From: Rhizobium sp. Root1220
GTDB lineage: Bacteria; Pseudomonadota; Alphaproteobacteria; Rhizobiales; Rhizobiaceae
Assembly: GCF_001426265.1 (NCBI RefSeq)
Contig: NZ_LMDG01000036.1
Location: 163,534-227,533, forward strand
DNA length: 64,000 bases
Reading direction: 5' to 3'
A program made the position numbers and the translations under genes. The notes beneath the pieces were generated by a model. That model was given only the letters and a program-made list of their open reading frames with translations, did no database searches and was not told the DNA's origin. Positions 8,982-18,311 of this stretch are shown in pieces. The stretch's first letter is position 1. Each line of letters starts with the position of its first letter.

Positions 8982-9367
8982 GACAAAGCTCCGAGACTTC
9001 AGCGTTCCGGCCCGGCCCTCGCGAGAAACGTCGCGCTGAAGCACATGGGAACCGGACGTTCAAGGGACGAGGCCACGACAGCCGCGCAATGGATTGGAAA
9101 TGGGAATTCAGGAAATATATGGCACTAGGAGTGCCGGATCGCCACTCGCGGATTCACGCACGGGAGGCGGCGCATATGCAGCAATATTTCCATCTTGGCG
9201 CTCCCTGCTGGCGATTAAAAGATGTGCACCGATAACGCGAATCTGGCGCAATTTCCAGCCCTGATTTGCTGGAAATTGAACATTTTGGGGTCATAATCCA
9301 CCCTGTTGCGCCGAAACTACAGGTGGAATAGGTGTCCGCCGATCGAAACGCGTGAAAGAGATCAGAG
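8982..9367. other. Intergenic region, no gene seen
   Basis: About 385 bp between the exporter start (minus) and trmL (plus); it must contain both promoters. No open frame here looks coding. It holds a short inverted repeat, GGCACT-AGG-AGTGCC (9121-9135), and a long perfect one at 9249-9278 (listed separately). Confidence 0.6.
9249..9278. repeat. 11-bp perfect inverted repeat upstream of trmL
   Basis: CAATTTCCAGC (9249-9259) pairs perfectly with GCTGGAAATTG (9268-9278) across an 8-nt loop, about 90 bp upstream of the trmL start. There is no T-run directly after it, so it is a poor terminator. It could be an operator or an RNA hairpin in the 5' UTR. Confidence 0.5.
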
Positions 9368-9829
9368 ATGCCCGACCTGAGACTGGCGTTTTACCAACCG
9401 GATATCCCTGGCAATACAGGGACCATCCTGCGGCTTGCAGCCTGTCTGGGCTTCGGCGTCGATATCATCGAACCCGCCGGCTTCGACATCTCGGACCGCA
9501 CCCTGAAACGCGCCGGAATGGATTATATCGCCGCCGCCGCTCTCACGCGCCATGTCAATTGGGTCCGCTTTGAAGCGTGGCGAGGCACAACCGGACGCCG
9601 GCTTGTTCTTGCATCGACCAAGGCATCAGGCCGCTACACCGATTTCAATTTCCGCGCCGACGACATCCTGCTCTTCGGCCGTGAGAGTGCCGGTGTTCCT
9701 GACAATGTCCACGATGCGGCCGACGCTCGGATTGTCGTTCCGATGGTCGAGGGACAGCGTTCGATCAATGTCGCCGTGTCTGCGGCAATGATTGTCGGAG
9801 AGGCTTTGCGGCAGACCGTCTGGGGTTGA
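9368..9829 (+). CDS. trmL: tRNA (cytidine/uridine-34-2'-O)-methyltransferase
   Basis: A small SPOUT-class methyltransferase of 153 residues that uses S-adenosylmethionine to 2'-O-methylate the wobble base of certain leucine tRNAs. Diagnostic motifs of the TrmL/YibK group are NTGTILRLAACLG near residue 15, LFGRESAGVP near 98 and the C-terminal knot segment RSINVAVSAAMIVGEALRQT. It stands alone between an exporter gene in the opposite direction and a Na/Pi cotransporter, so it is probably monocistronic. Confidence 0.95.
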   Translation: MPDLRLAFYQPDIPGNTGTILRLAACLGFGVDIIEPAGFDISDRTLKRAGMDYIAAAALTRHVNWVRFEAWRGTTGRRLVLASTKASGRYTDFNFRADDILLFGRESAGVPDNVHDAADARIVVPMVEGQRSINVAVSAAMIVGEALRQTVWG

Positions 9830-10027
9830 TTTTATGCCGCGCTGACGCAAATGCCGGTAGCGCTGAACAATATGTCGCGAACGGCGTTGTGAAATTGCAG
9901 GACCGGCGTATAGTTTTTAGCCGGGCAATCAAAAATTCTCCCGGAACGCCGCGATTCCAACCGCTTGACGGAAAGAGATTCGACTGAAATCCGCGCTCCC
10001 GCGCGCAAGAAACGAAGAAAAGACAGA

Positions 10028-11674
10028 ATGGAATCGACAATCGTCATGATCAACCTGTTCGGCGCGGTGGCTTTGCTGCTGTTTGGCCTTGCACAGGTGA
10101 AGGACGGCGCTTCCAGAGCCTTCGGAGCCCGGCTGCGGACCGGGCTCGCGACAGGCACCCGCAGCGGGCTGCGCTCCTTCCTGTCCGGCTTTTTCGCAAC
10201 GATTGCACTTCAGAGCTCGACCGCCACCGCGCTGATGGTTGCGTCCTTCGTGGAGCGGCAACTGGTCAAACCGCGCATGGCGCAGATCGTGCTGCTCGGC
10301 GCCAATGTCGGCACGGCGGTAACCGCCTGGATCGTCGCCACCGGCATCGCGTGGCTGTCGCCGCTGGTCATTCTTGTCGGTCTCGTGCTCTACCGCAGCA
10401 GCTCCTCTTCCCGCCAAGGTGGTGGCACCGCGCTGATCGGCATCGGCCTGATGTTGCTGTCCCTGCACCTGCTCAGCAGTGCCACGGAACCGATGCGCCA
10501 ATCGCCGGCGCTCGCCGCATTCATCGGTCTGCTCGACAATGCCTGGCCGGTAGCACTGGCCTTTTCAGCCGCGATTGCCTTCATCTCGTCTTCGAGCCTC
10601 GCTGCCGTCGTCCTTATTCTGTCGCTGGCCTCGACCGGTATCCTCTCGGCAGGGCTGGTGATCGTGCTGGTGCTCGGCGCCAATCTCGGCGGCGCCATTC
10701 CCCCTGTCGTTGCGTCTCTGGGCGGACCCGCCGCGGCCAAGCGCGTGACGCTCGGCAACCTGATCGTCCGGGCGATCGGCTGTGTCATCGCGTTGCCCCT
10801 CGCCGGCTACGGCGCCGACCTTCTGGAAATGCTGCCGCTGTCAGCTGCCAAGCTGCCGGTCGACGCCCATCTCGGCTTCAACCTCATTCTCGCCGCCCTC
10901 GCCTGGCCGTTCTCGCGCCCTCTCTCGCGCTTGATGCTGAAACTCGTGCCAGAAGAGGCACAGCCGGAAAACGGGCCTAAATATCTTGACCCACAGAGCC
11001 TCACGACCCCCGTCGTGGCGCTCGCCAGCGCCACCCGGGAGGTGCTCGGCGTCGGCGACCTCATCGAGCGGATGCTGATGCGCACTGCCGACGCCTTCGA
11101 GCGAAACGATCTTTCGCAGCTCAAGGAAATACTCGCTCTGGAAAAGAGGGTCGACAGCCTGCAGCAGGAGGTAAAGATCTACCTCTCCAAGCTCGGCCAC
11201 GGCGGCCTGAGCGAGGAAGACGGCCGTCGTTCGATCGAGATAATCGACTACGCGATCAATCTCGAACATATCGGCGATATCATCGACAAGGGGCTGATGC
11301 CGCAGGTGACCAAGAAGGTTACACTGGGCCTCAAGTTCTCGGAAGAGGGCTATCAGGAACTCAAGAAGCTGTTCCATCTGACGATCGATAACCTGCGCAT
11401 CGCCCAGACGATCTTCGTCACGCGCGACTTCAACCTTGCCAGGCAGCTGATGGAAGTGAAGGTCGAAGTCCGGCGGATGGAAAAGCAGTCCTCCGAGCGC
11501 CATCTGGAGCGCCTTCGCGATGGGCGGGCCGACAGCCTGCAGACGAGCTCCCTCCATCTCGACATGTTGCGCGATCTCAAGCGCATAAACGCTCACATCG
11601 TCTCGGTCGCGCATCCGATCCTCGACGAAAGCGGCCTGCTCATCGAGAGCCGTCTGCGCAAGGCAGCAGAGTGA
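10028..11674 (+). CDS. Na/Pi cotransporter family protein with PhoU-like C-terminal domain
   Basis: A 548-residue membrane protein with the two inverted Na/Pi-cotransporter repeats. Repeat one has QSSTATALMVASF and GANVGTAVTAW; repeat two has SSSLAAVVLIL and GANLGGAIPP. After about residue 340 the protein becomes a soluble helical PhoU-like domain. Likely takes up or exports phosphate with sodium at the inner membrane. I use the ATG at 10028; an in-frame TTG at 9965 would add 21 basic residues and has no clear ribosome site. No pho box was recognised upstream. Confidence 0.9.
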   Translation: MESTIVMINLFGAVALLLFGLAQVKDGASRAFGARLRTGLATGTRSGLRSFLSGFFATIALQSSTATALMVASFVERQLVKPRMAQIVLLGANVGTAVTAWIVATGIAWLSPLVILVGLVLYRSSSSSRQGGGTALIGIGLMLLSLHLLSSATEPMRQSPALAAFIGLLDNAWPVALAFSAAIAFISSSSLAAVVLILSLASTGILSAGLVIVLVLGANLGGAIPPVVASLGGPAAAKRVTLGNLIVRAIGCVIALPLAGYGADLLEMLPLSAAKLPVDAHLGFNLILAALAWPFSRPLSRLMLKLVPEEAQPENGPKYLDPQSLTTPVVALASATREVLGVGDLIERMLMRTADAFERNDLSQLKEILALEKRVDSLQQEVKIYLSKLGHGGLSEEDGRRSIEIIDYAINLEHIGDIIDKGLMPQVTKKVTLGLKFSEEGYQELKKLFHLTIDNLRIAQTIFVTRDFNLARQLMEVKVEVRRMEKQSSERHLERLRDGRADSLQTSSLHLDMLRDLKRINAHIVSVAHPILDESGLLIESRLRKAAE

Positions 11675-11678
11675 GAGT

Positions 11679-11939
11679 TCAGTCGGCCGAGGGAAGCCGC
11701 CGCATGGTGAATTCGATCTGGTCGCCGTCGAGCTGGCGCCAGCTCTCCACTTCGGTCCAGTACGCGGCTTTCGGGTATTCCTCGAACCATTCGCGGGCCT
11801 TAGCCCGGGCATCGATGAGCGCCAGACAATATGTCTGCCGCACGAAGCGGTCATTCTTCCGGGGCGTACCCTCGGCTCGATGCGCGGCAATCCTTCGCTT
11901 CAGGCCGTCAAAGGACGGAGGTCCGGGGATCTTTGTCAT
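11679..11939 (-). CDS. Conserved-looking hypothetical protein, 86 aa
   Basis: A convergent small gene ending 5 bp after the Na/Pi cotransporter stop. A good ribosome site (AGAGG, 8 nt before the ATG) supports the start at 11939. The product is soluble and basic in its first half (LKRRIAAHR, TPRKNDRF), with an aromatic middle (REWFEEYPKAAYWTEVESW). There are no membrane segments or cysteine motifs. I do not recognise a family and propose no function. Confidence 0.65.
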   Translation of the reverse strand: MTKIPGPPSFDGLKRRIAAHRAEGTPRKNDRFVRQTYCLALIDARAKAREWFEEYPKAAYWTEVESWRQLDGDQIEFTMRRLPSAD

Positions 11940-11996
11940 AAAACCTACCTCTTCAAGGAAAAGGTAATATTGAAGATCGCTTTTTGCGAGTCGAAT

Positions 11997-12012
11997 CTGA
12001 GCGTTCGCTCAG
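11997..12012. repeat. 7-bp inverted repeat upstream of hemF
   Basis: CTGAGCG-TT-CGCTCAG, a perfect palindrome with a 2-bp centre, about 105 bp before the hemF start and between divergent genes. The position suits an operator; the binding protein is unknown. Confidence 0.35.
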
Positions 12013-12117
12013 CCTCGCGACTGGTGCTGGCGAGAGGTCAGTGCAGCTGCTATCAGGGTCGATGATCGCAAACTACGAGTCGCATCGGATGATGCCAGCT
12101 CAGCGGAGACGAGCAGC

Positions 12118-13032
12118 ATGGAAAGACCGGAACTTCCGAGCGGACTGCCTGACGATATCGAGGAAAAGAAGGTGGTCGCCCGGACATGGTTCGAAGGGCT
12201 CCGCGATAGCATCTGCGCCTCGTTTGAAGCCATCGAGGACGAACTGACGGGGGCCCTTTCCGATCGGCAGCCGGGCCGCTTCGTCGCCAAGAATTGGCAG
12301 CGTGAGAACGGCGCGGGCGGCGGTGGCCGCATGTCGATGATGGAAGGCCGCGTCTTCGAGAAGGTCGGTGTCCACACCTCGACCGTATACGGCGAGTTCG
12401 CACCGGACCTGCGCGCACAAATGCCCGGCGCCCAGGAGGATCCCCGCTTCTGGGCTTCCGGCATTTCGCTGATCGCACATCCGGTCAACCCGAACGTCCC
12501 GGCGGTCCATATGAACACCCGCATGGTTGTCACCTCCAGCCGCTGGTTTGGCGGTGGCGCCGACCTGACGCCGGTGCTCGATCGTCGCCGCACGCAGGAA
12601 GACGAAGACAGCGTGCTCTTTCACAAGGCGATGGAAATAGCCTGCCGCAGTCATTCGGCCGTCGCCGACTACGCCGCCTACAAGAAATGGTGCGATGAGT
12701 ATTTTTTCCTCAAGCACCGCAATGAGGCCCGCGGCATCGGCGGGCTGTTCTACGACTGGCTGCATTCCAGCGACGAGGCGGGCGGCTGGGACGCCGACTT
12801 TGCCTTCACCCGCGACGTTGGAAGAGCCTTTGCGATGGTTTATCCACGGATTGTGCGCTCGAACTTCAACAAACAGTGGACAGAGGCCGATCGTGACGAA
12901 CAATTGATTCGCCGTGGCCGCTATGTTGAGTTCAATCTCCTCTATGATCGTGGAACGATTTTCGGCCTGAAAACGGGGGGGAATGTGGAATCCATCCTCT
13001 CATCTTTACCCCCTCTCGTCCGCTGGCCGTGA
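12118..13032 (+). CDS. hemF: Coproporphyrinogen III oxidase, oxygen-dependent
   Basis: Catalyses the O2-dependent oxidative decarboxylation of coproporphyrinogen III to protoporphyrinogen IX in haem synthesis (cytosol). The 304-residue length is typical. Family signatures include [39 protein letters not shown], the catalytic-region [15 protein letters not shown], and the C-terminal [20 protein letters not shown]. The start ATG at 12118 is preceded by a GGAGAC element. Single transcription unit between small genes. Confidence 0.97.
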   Translation: MERPELPSGLPDDIEEKKVVARTWFEGLRDSICASFEAIEDELTGALSDRQPGRFVAKNWQRENGAGGGGRMSMMEGRVFEKVGVHTSTVYGEFAPDLRAQMPGAQEDPRFWASGISLIAHPVNPNVPAVHMNTRMVVTSSRWFGGGADLTPVLDRRRTQEDEDSVLFHKAMEIACRSHSAVADYAAYKKWCDEYFFLKHRNEARGIGGLFYDWLHSSDEAGGWDADFAFTRDVGRAFAMVYPRIVRSNFNKQWTEADRDEQLIRRGRYVEFNLLYDRGTIFGLKTGGNVESILSSLPPLVRWP

Positions 13033-13131
13033 CCTCGGAAAATTGATCAGTAAAACTTCGTGAAAGGCCTTCAATTCCGAAACTGAGCTACTACCTCTGG
13101 CATGTACGCGTGCCACAATCAGGAGGTTGTC

Positions 13132-13389
13132 ATGACGATACAAAACAGCCCAACGGCATCTGCGGATGTTCGACAGGCATCTCGCTTGGATACTCCCGAG
13201 TTCCTGAACCGCCTCGCTGAAGAGTTCAGGGCAAAGAGCGGCTCCGACTTGCCTCTCTCGTGCTTTGTCGAGCAAGTGAAGCTTCAGCTTGCCGGCGGCA
13301 GGACTCCCGAAGAACTGGATCGTTTGGCAAAAGGCCAAGACAACAAGGCTGAGGTTGATTGCTACCGAGCCTGGGCGATGCCCGAATAG
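13132..13389 (+). CDS. Small hypothetical protein, 85 aa
   Basis: Start chosen at the ATG at 13132, which has a near-perfect Shine-Dalgarno AGGAGG five nucleotides upstream. An in-frame ATG at 13102 has none. The product is soluble, moderately charged and without membrane or metal motifs (DTPEFLNRLAEEFRAKSG, then GRTPEELDRLAKGQDNKAEVD). The strong ribosome site is the main evidence that it is translated. No family recognised. Confidence 0.6.
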   Translation: MTIQNSPTASADVRQASRLDTPEFLNRLAEEFRAKSGSDLPLSCFVEQVKLQLAGGRTPEELDRLAKGQDNKAEVDCYRAWAMPE

Positions 13390-13500
13390 CCAGCGAATGA
13401 TCACGCGGCTGGCACTCCGAAGGGAACCTTCTCCCGACCTCGGACATTCAGGCAATACGCGAACGCGCAGTGCCTATCGAACTGAAAACAGGAGGAAAGA

Positions 13501-13686
13501 ATGCGACTTTTCGAATGTGGAACGCTGGTCCCCGGATGCGACTGGCATACCCGGGCGAGCAACGATGCAGAAGTCGTGCGTCGCGCCGTCGAACATATGA
13601 GGGCCGCGCACGGGGAGACGATCATCCGCGAAAACATGGTCGACAACATCAAGGCGCGCATTCGCAACGAGGCAAACGCGGCCTGA
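13501..13686 (+). CDS. DUF1059-type small protein
   Basis: A 61-residue protein with AGGAGG six nucleotides before the ATG. The pattern of an early cysteine (FECG), a second cysteine (PGCDW), then a helix with HMRAAHG matches the small DUF1059 family, in which two cysteines and histidines sit in conserved positions (metal binding is plausible but unproven). It lies 111 bp after the 85-aa gene and converges on cca with a 1-bp gap. Function unknown. Confidence 0.7.
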   Translation: MRLFECGTLVPGCDWHTRASNDAEVVRRAVEHMRAAHGETIIRENMVDNIKARIRNEANAA

Positions 13687-13687
13687 T

Positions 13688-14941
13688 CTAGCTGACCAGT
13701 TCGTCAAGCCGGGCGAGCAGCGCCGCCCGGTCCGAACGGAAGTTCCCCTCCACCCACTGGTCTTCCAATGCAGCGAGGATTTCCCCGACGCGCCTGCCCG
13801 CTGGAATCCCGGCTGCCACCACGTCGCTGCCGCTGATCGGGAGCTGTGGCTTCGTCCACTGCGCGGCATGGTCGAGAAGTTTACCGAGTCGTCCCGAACG
13901 GGCCATCTCGCTCATATCTCCTTCCGCCTTGCCCCGCGCCAATGCCAAGGCGAGCTTTAGCCGCGTTGCGATACCGTCAGCACCGTTCCTGTAAAGAAGC
14001 CGCTCAAAGGCTGCGGACGACAGTTCGTCGTTCACCGGAGCCGCATTTGCCCATGATTTGAGGTAGGCCGCCTCGGCATTCGAGAGTTTCAGTCGCGCAG
14101 CCATTTTCTCCAGTCGTGCGGCGTCAGGGGGGACAATGGCAGCGAGGCGCAAAAGCGGATCAGGTTTCCAGCCGAGTGCCTTTTCGGTCGCAATCAGCGC
14201 CGGGATCGCGTCGATGCCCCATTTCTCCGTTTCCGGCAGGATTTCGGCAAGCACCGTGACCTGCCGCATCCACAAAAGCGCACGGCCCGGATCTCCGGCC
14301 GAAAGCAGCTTGCGAAGCTCCGACCACACCCTCTCGGCTGAAAGCGTCCCGAGCTTCGACTTGGCTGCTGCGCACGCCCTCAGACCATCCGCATCCGGCC
14401 GGCCCGAGCCGTAATAGGCAAAGAAACGGAAGAACCGCAATATCCGTAGGTAATCCTCGGCGATGCGTGTCGACGCGTCGCCGATGAAGCGGATATTGCG
14501 CTTCTCAATATCTGCAAGCCCCCCGATCAGATCGATGACATCGCCAGCGGAATCGAGATAGAGCGCATTGATCGTCAGGTCACGGCGCTCCGCATCCGTC
14601 TGCCAGTCCGTGCTGAACGCCACCTTGGCGCGTCGACCGTCTGTCTCCACGTCCGTTCTGAGTGTCGTAACCTCGAATGGCTTTCCATCGACGACGAGGG
14701 TCACCGTGCCATGCTCTACGCCTGTCGGGATGGCTTTTATCCCAGCCGCCGCGGCGCGCTCGATCACCGCGTCAGGTGTCAACGTCGTCGCGACGTCGAT
14801 ATCGCTAACCGGCAATCCCATGATGCCGTTGCGAACCGCGCCACCGACCACGCGCCCCTCGCCGCCATCGGCGTTGAGCAACGAGAATACGCGCGCCAGC
14901 GCCGGATCCTTGAACCAGGCTTCGTGGGCAAGGCTGGTCAT
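13688..14941 (-). CDS. cca: CCA-adding tRNA nucleotidyltransferase / poly(A) polymerase family
   Basis: Adds or repairs the 3'-CCA of tRNAs using CTP and ATP. The 417-residue class II enzyme begins with the nucleotidyltransferase head: GRVVGGAVRNGIMG followed by the catalytic pair in SDIDVAT (about residue 48). The template and RNA-binding segments RRDLTINAL and EDYLRILRFFRFFAYYG follow. The ATG overlaps the stop of the preceding nudix gene by 4 bp, so the two are translationally coupled. Third and last gene of DUF1285-nudix-cca. Confidence 0.95.
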   Translation of the reverse strand: MTSLAHEAWFKDPALARVFSLLNADGGEGRVVGGAVRNGIMGLPVSDIDVATTLTPDAVIERAAAAGIKAIPTGVEHGTVTLVVDGKPFEVTTLRTDVETDGRRAKVAFSTDWQTDAERRDLTINALYLDSAGDVIDLIGGLADIEKRNIRFIGDASTRIAEDYLRILRFFRFFAYYGSGRPDADGLRACAAAKSKLGTLSAERVWSELRKLLSAGDPGRALLWMRQVTVLAEILPETEKWGIDAIPALIATEKALGWKPDPLLRLAAIVPPDAARLEKMAARLKLSNAEAAYLKSWANAAPVNDELSSAAFERLLYRNGADGIATRLKLALALARGKAEGDMSEMARSGRLGKLLDHAAQWTKPQLPISGSDVVAAGIPAGRRVGEILAALEDQWVEGNFRSDRAALLARLDELVS

Positions 14942-15588
14942 GCGTAAAGCCTTTCATAGAGGGTGCGGACGATGCCGGCGGTGATGCCCCAGATCATCCG
15001 TGTTTCATAGGGCATCCGGTAAAAATGCCGCTCAAGGCCGTCGAGCATGCGCTTGTCACGCGTGTGATTGGCCGGATTCATCAGGAAAGACAGCGGCACC
15101 TCGAAGACATCGTCGACTTCGCTCGGGTTGAGCTTCAGTTCAAAACCACGCTGAACGACGGCAAGGACCGGTGTAATGCGGAAGCCAGTCGACGCCAGAT
15201 AGTTGGGCAATCGCCCGACCGTCTCTACAAACGCGTCCTTCAGCCCGATCTCTTCATCCGCCTCGCGGATCGCCGCCTTTTCGGGAGATCCGTCGACATC
15301 GTCGATCTTGCCACCGGGAAAGGCGATCTGCCCGGAATGCTTGCGCAGCGTAGAAGTGCGCAGCGTAAAGATCACATGCGCCTCGTCGCCGTCATCGACA
15401 ACCGGCACCAGCACGGCGGCGTCACGCAGCTTGAAGGTTTCCACCTGCGCGACGATATCCGGATTGAGGATGTGATCGCCGTGGTCGCGCCAGGAGTGAT
15501 CCACAGGCCCACCGCTCTGGTGCAACGCCCGTCGACGGAATTCCGAAGCGGAATAAAGCGGATGATGGTCGGTCAACGCACGGGTCAT
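14938..15588 (-). CDS. CoA pyrophosphatase (nudix hydrolase)
   Basis: A 216-residue nudix enzyme of the CoA-cleaving (NudL/YeaB) subgroup. The CoA-specific motif upstream of the nudix box is LRTSTLRKHSGQIAFPGG, followed by the nudix helix with EKAAIREADEEIGL. Family members split CoA and acyl-CoA to 4'-phosphopantetheine derivatives and 3',5'-ADP. It overlaps both neighbours by 4 bp (stop/start overlaps with cca and the DUF1285 gene), so the three form a tight operon. Confidence 0.9.
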   Translation of the reverse strand: MTRALTDHHPLYSASEFRRRALHQSGGPVDHSWRDHGDHILNPDIVAQVETFKLRDAAVLVPVVDDGDEAHVIFTLRTSTLRKHSGQIAFPGGKIDDVDGSPEKAAIREADEEIGLKDAFVETVGRLPNYLASTGFRITPVLAVVQRGFELKLNPSEVDDVFEVPLSFLMNPANHTRDKRMLDGLERHFYRMPYETRMIWGITAGIVRTLYERLYA

Positions 15589-16208
15589 CGCGAAAGCGCA
15601 TCCAGTTCATCGGCGGGCATGACTGGAAAGGTCCTGCCGCCCGAGCGCAGGCAAAACATCCTTATACCATCGATATCGAGCGTTTCGCCGCGCTCGACCA
15701 GTTCATACATCACAGCGCGCGAAACGAGGGCTTCGAGCCGGCCGCGGACGTGCAGGTAGGGCTTCAATTCGCTGTTTTCTCCCTGGATCACAAAGCGCAG
15801 CGGATGGTCCGCTCCGGCTTCGATGACGTCGCCGACATTGGTACGAAAAGTGAGCAGCGGCTCTCCAGCCTGTTCGCCCGCATTCATTTCGGTGGCGATG
15901 AAGGGTGCGTCCACGACCCTGACGCCGACCTTTTCCACAGGAGTCACAAGATATGTCTTCCCGTCCTCGTCCTTGCGCAGGACGGTCGAAAACAGCCTGA
16001 CGAGCGGGGCGCGACCAATTGGAGTCCCCATGTAGAACCACGTCCCGTCTGCCCGGATCTCCATGTCGATATCGCCGCAAAAGGGCGGATTCCATTTCTC
16101 GACCGGCGGTGGACCCCGTTTTTTGTCACCGGCGTCACCGGCAGCGCGCGAAATCAGCGCGGCAAGACCCGCCGCATCCGTCGTCGCCTTGATATCGTCG
16201 GCTGCCAT
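15585..16208 (-). CDS. DUF1285 family protein
   Basis: A 207-residue soluble protein opening the nudix-cca operon. The segment PPVEKWNPPFCGDIDMEI, then WFYMGTPIGR, and a later GDVIEAG...PLRF are typical of the alphaproteobacterial DUF1285 family that is regularly found next to the nudix and cca genes. No catalytic motif is evident. It shares a divergent 158-bp promoter region with the MoxR operon. Confidence 0.85.
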   Translation of the reverse strand: MAADDIKATTDAAGLAALISRAAGDAGDKKRGPPPVEKWNPPFCGDIDMEIRADGTWFYMGTPIGRAPLVRLFSTVLRKDEDGKTYLVTPVEKVGVRVVDAPFIATEMNAGEQAGEPLLTFRTNVGDVIEAGADHPLRFVIQGENSELKPYLHVRGRLEALVSRAVMYELVERGETLDIDGIRMFCLRSGGRTFPVMPADELDALSR

Positions 16209-16366
16209 TGTTCCGTCCCGGTTTGCACTTAACTCAAGAATGTCACGAGATAGTCATTCGAAACGAACTTGTCAGCCCGTAACAATCTCATAACTCTATC
16301 GGGTATGAGGCACAGGTGTAAGTCCGCCGATTCGTGACGAATGAGATCAGCCGCTGGAGATGCCTG

Positions 16367-17377
16367 ATGGGTATGATGAAGACCGACGCCCCCCTCGATG
16401 AAAAGGCGATCGTCGCCGCAGCCGAAAAAGCGCTTGCCGATATCGCCACCGTCCGGGGCGAGGTCTCGAAGGTGATCTTCGGCCAGGAAAGCGTCGTCGA
16501 GAATACGCTTCTCGCCGTCTTATCTGGTGGCCACGCCCTTCTTGTCGGCGTCCCTGGCCTTGCTAAGACCAAGCTCGTCACCACGCTCGGAGAAGTGCTC
16601 GGTCTTGGCGCCAACCGCATCCAGTTCACGCCAGACCTGATGCCGTCTGATATTCTCGGCTCCGAGGTCATGGATCAGGATGATAGCGGCCGCCGCTCCT
16701 TCCGGTTCGTCAAGGGCCCGGTCTTCGCCCAATTGCTGATGGCTGACGAAATCAATCGCGCCTCGCCGCGCACCCAGTCGGCGCTGCTGCAGTCCATGCA
16801 GGAATACCACATCACCGTCGCGGGCCAGCGCTACGACCTGCCGACGCCGTTCCACGTCCTCGCCACCCAGAACCCGCTGGAGCAGGAGGGGACCTATCCC
16901 CTGCCCGAAGCACAGCTCGACCGATTTTTGCTGCAGGTGGACGTTCACTATCCCGAGCTTGCCGCCGAGCGCCAGATCCTGCTGGAAACGACGGGCCTCG
17001 GCGAAACCAAGCCGCAAGCCGTCCTCAACGCCGAACGCTTGGTCGAGATCCAGACCCTTATCCGCCAGATGCCGGTCAGCGACAAAGTGGTAGATGGCAT
17101 CCTCTCCCTCGTCCGCTCCGCCCGTCCCGGTCAGGGCAATGCCTCCACCGACAAGAACGTCGCCTGGGGCCCCGGCCCTCGTGCCGGCCAGGCAATGATG
17201 CTCTGCGCTCGTGCCCGCGCCCTTTATGAAGGCCGCCTCGCGCCATCCCTCGACGATGTCCACGCGCTCGCCGAGCCCATTCTCCAGCACCGTATGGCGC
17301 TGACGTTCGCCGCCCGTGCCGAAGGCATGTCGGTCCGTGACGTGATCGCTGAACTGGTCAAGCAGGCCAAGGGATAA
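16367..17377 (+). CDS. MoxR-type AAA+ ATPase
   Basis: A 336-residue MoxR-family ATPase, thought to act as a chaperone for partner proteins with von Willebrand-type domains. Walker A is GVPGLAKT, Walker B lies in LLMADEINRASPRTQSALLQSMQE, and sensor 1 is ATQNP followed by EGTYPLPEAQLDRFLL. I start at 16367: GGAG precedes it by 7 nt; an upstream GTG at 16334 would add 11 residues. First gene of a five-gene plus-strand operon with DUF58, DUF4159 and vWA/GATase-like membrane proteins. Confidence 0.93.
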   Translation: MGMMKTDAPLDEKAIVAAAEKALADIATVRGEVSKVIFGQESVVENTLLAVLSGGHALLVGVPGLAKTKLVTTLGEVLGLGANRIQFTPDLMPSDILGSEVMDQDDSGRRSFRFVKGPVFAQLLMADEINRASPRTQSALLQSMQEYHITVAGQRYDLPTPFHVLATQNPLEQEGTYPLPEAQLDRFLLQVDVHYPELAAERQILLETTGLGETKPQAVLNAERLVEIQTLIRQMPVSDKVVDGILSLVRSARPGQGNASTDKNVAWGPGPRAGQAMMLCARARALYEGRLAPSLDDVHALAEPILQHRMALTFAARAEGMSVRDVIAELVKQAKG

Positions 17378-17390
17378 GGAAGCCTCACGC

Positions 17391-18311
17391 GTGGCATCTA
17401 TCGGACAGACCGTCAATCCGACTTCCGGCAGTGATGCCCTTGCACGCGCCCGTCAGCGTGCCAGCCTCGTGCCGGACTGCCTGGTGGAAGCCAAGCGCAT
17501 AGCCAACTCGGTGATCGCCGGCTGGCACGGTCGTCGCAAACGCGGGATCGGCGAAAACTTCTGGCAGTTTCGTCCCTATACCGAAGGCGAAAGCCTGTCA
17601 CGCATCGACTGGCGGCGTTCCGCCCGCGACGACCATACCTATATTCGCGACCGAGAATGGGAAGCGGCCCACACCATCTGGCTATGGGCCGACATGTCAC
17701 CGTCGATGATGTACAAATCGACCTTCGCCAGCGCTTCAAAGGAGAGCCGAGCCCTCGTCATCATGCTGGCGCTGGCTGAAATCCTGGCCCGTTCCGGCGA
17801 GCGCATAGGATGCCCAGGTGTGATGGAGCCGGTCTCGGCACGCAATGCGGCCGAACGTCTCGCCACAGCGCTGATACATGCTCCATTGACCGGCGGACTG
17901 CCGGAAACAGCAATGATCCGGGGCTGGAGCGAACTTGTGCTGATCGGCGATTTTCTCGACGATGCGCGCGCCGTCATGGCCCGCATCTCCCCCCTAGCCC
18001 GGCGTGGCCTGCGCGGTCATGTCATCGAGGTCGCCGATCCCGCCGAGGAGCTTTTCCCCTACAACGGACGAACCGAGTTTACCGACCCCGAGACGGGTTC
18101 GAAGCTCACCTCCGGCCGCGCCGAGAACATTCGCGATGCCTATAGCCGCGCCTATCTCGCCCGCCGCGACGAACTCGGCCAGGCGCTGCGCCATATCGGT
18201 TGGACCTTTGTAAGCCATCGCACCGACCATCTCGCCTCCGAGGCCCTGGTTGCGGTTCACATGTATCTGTCCGGCATGCCCGCCAAGGCAAACCACGGAG
18301 GGCAACTTTGA
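17391..18311 (+). CDS. DUF58 domain protein
   Basis: A 306-residue soluble DUF58 protein, the usual partner of MoxR ATPases. The family core is GIGENFWQFRPYTEGESL, then RIDWRRSARDDHTYIRD, then the vWA-like first strand with a DMSPSM motif (D-x-S-x-S/M metal-site pattern). It starts with GTG at 17391, 13 bp after moxR, with AAGGA upstream. The stop overlaps the TTG start of the next gene. Probably part of an envelope-stress or complex-assembly module; the client is unknown. Confidence 0.9.
   Translation: MASIGQTVNPTSGSDALARARQRASLVPDCLVEAKRIANSVIAGWHGRRKRGIGENFWQFRPYTEGESLSRIDWRRSARDDHTYIRDREWEAAHTIWLWADMSPSMMYKSTFASASKESRALVIMLALAEILARSGERIGCPGVMEPVSARNAAERLATALIHAPLTGGLPETAMIRGWSELVLIGDFLDDARAVMARISPLARRGLRGHVIEVADPAEELFPYNGRTEFTDPETGSKLTSGRAENIRDAYSRAYLARRDELGQALRHIGWTFVSHRTDHLASEALVAVHMYLSGMPAKANHGGQL

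Noticed and set aside
12840-12850. TTATCCACG, close to a DnaA box
   Set aside because: Single, imperfect and inside hemF coding sequence; no origin-like cluster.
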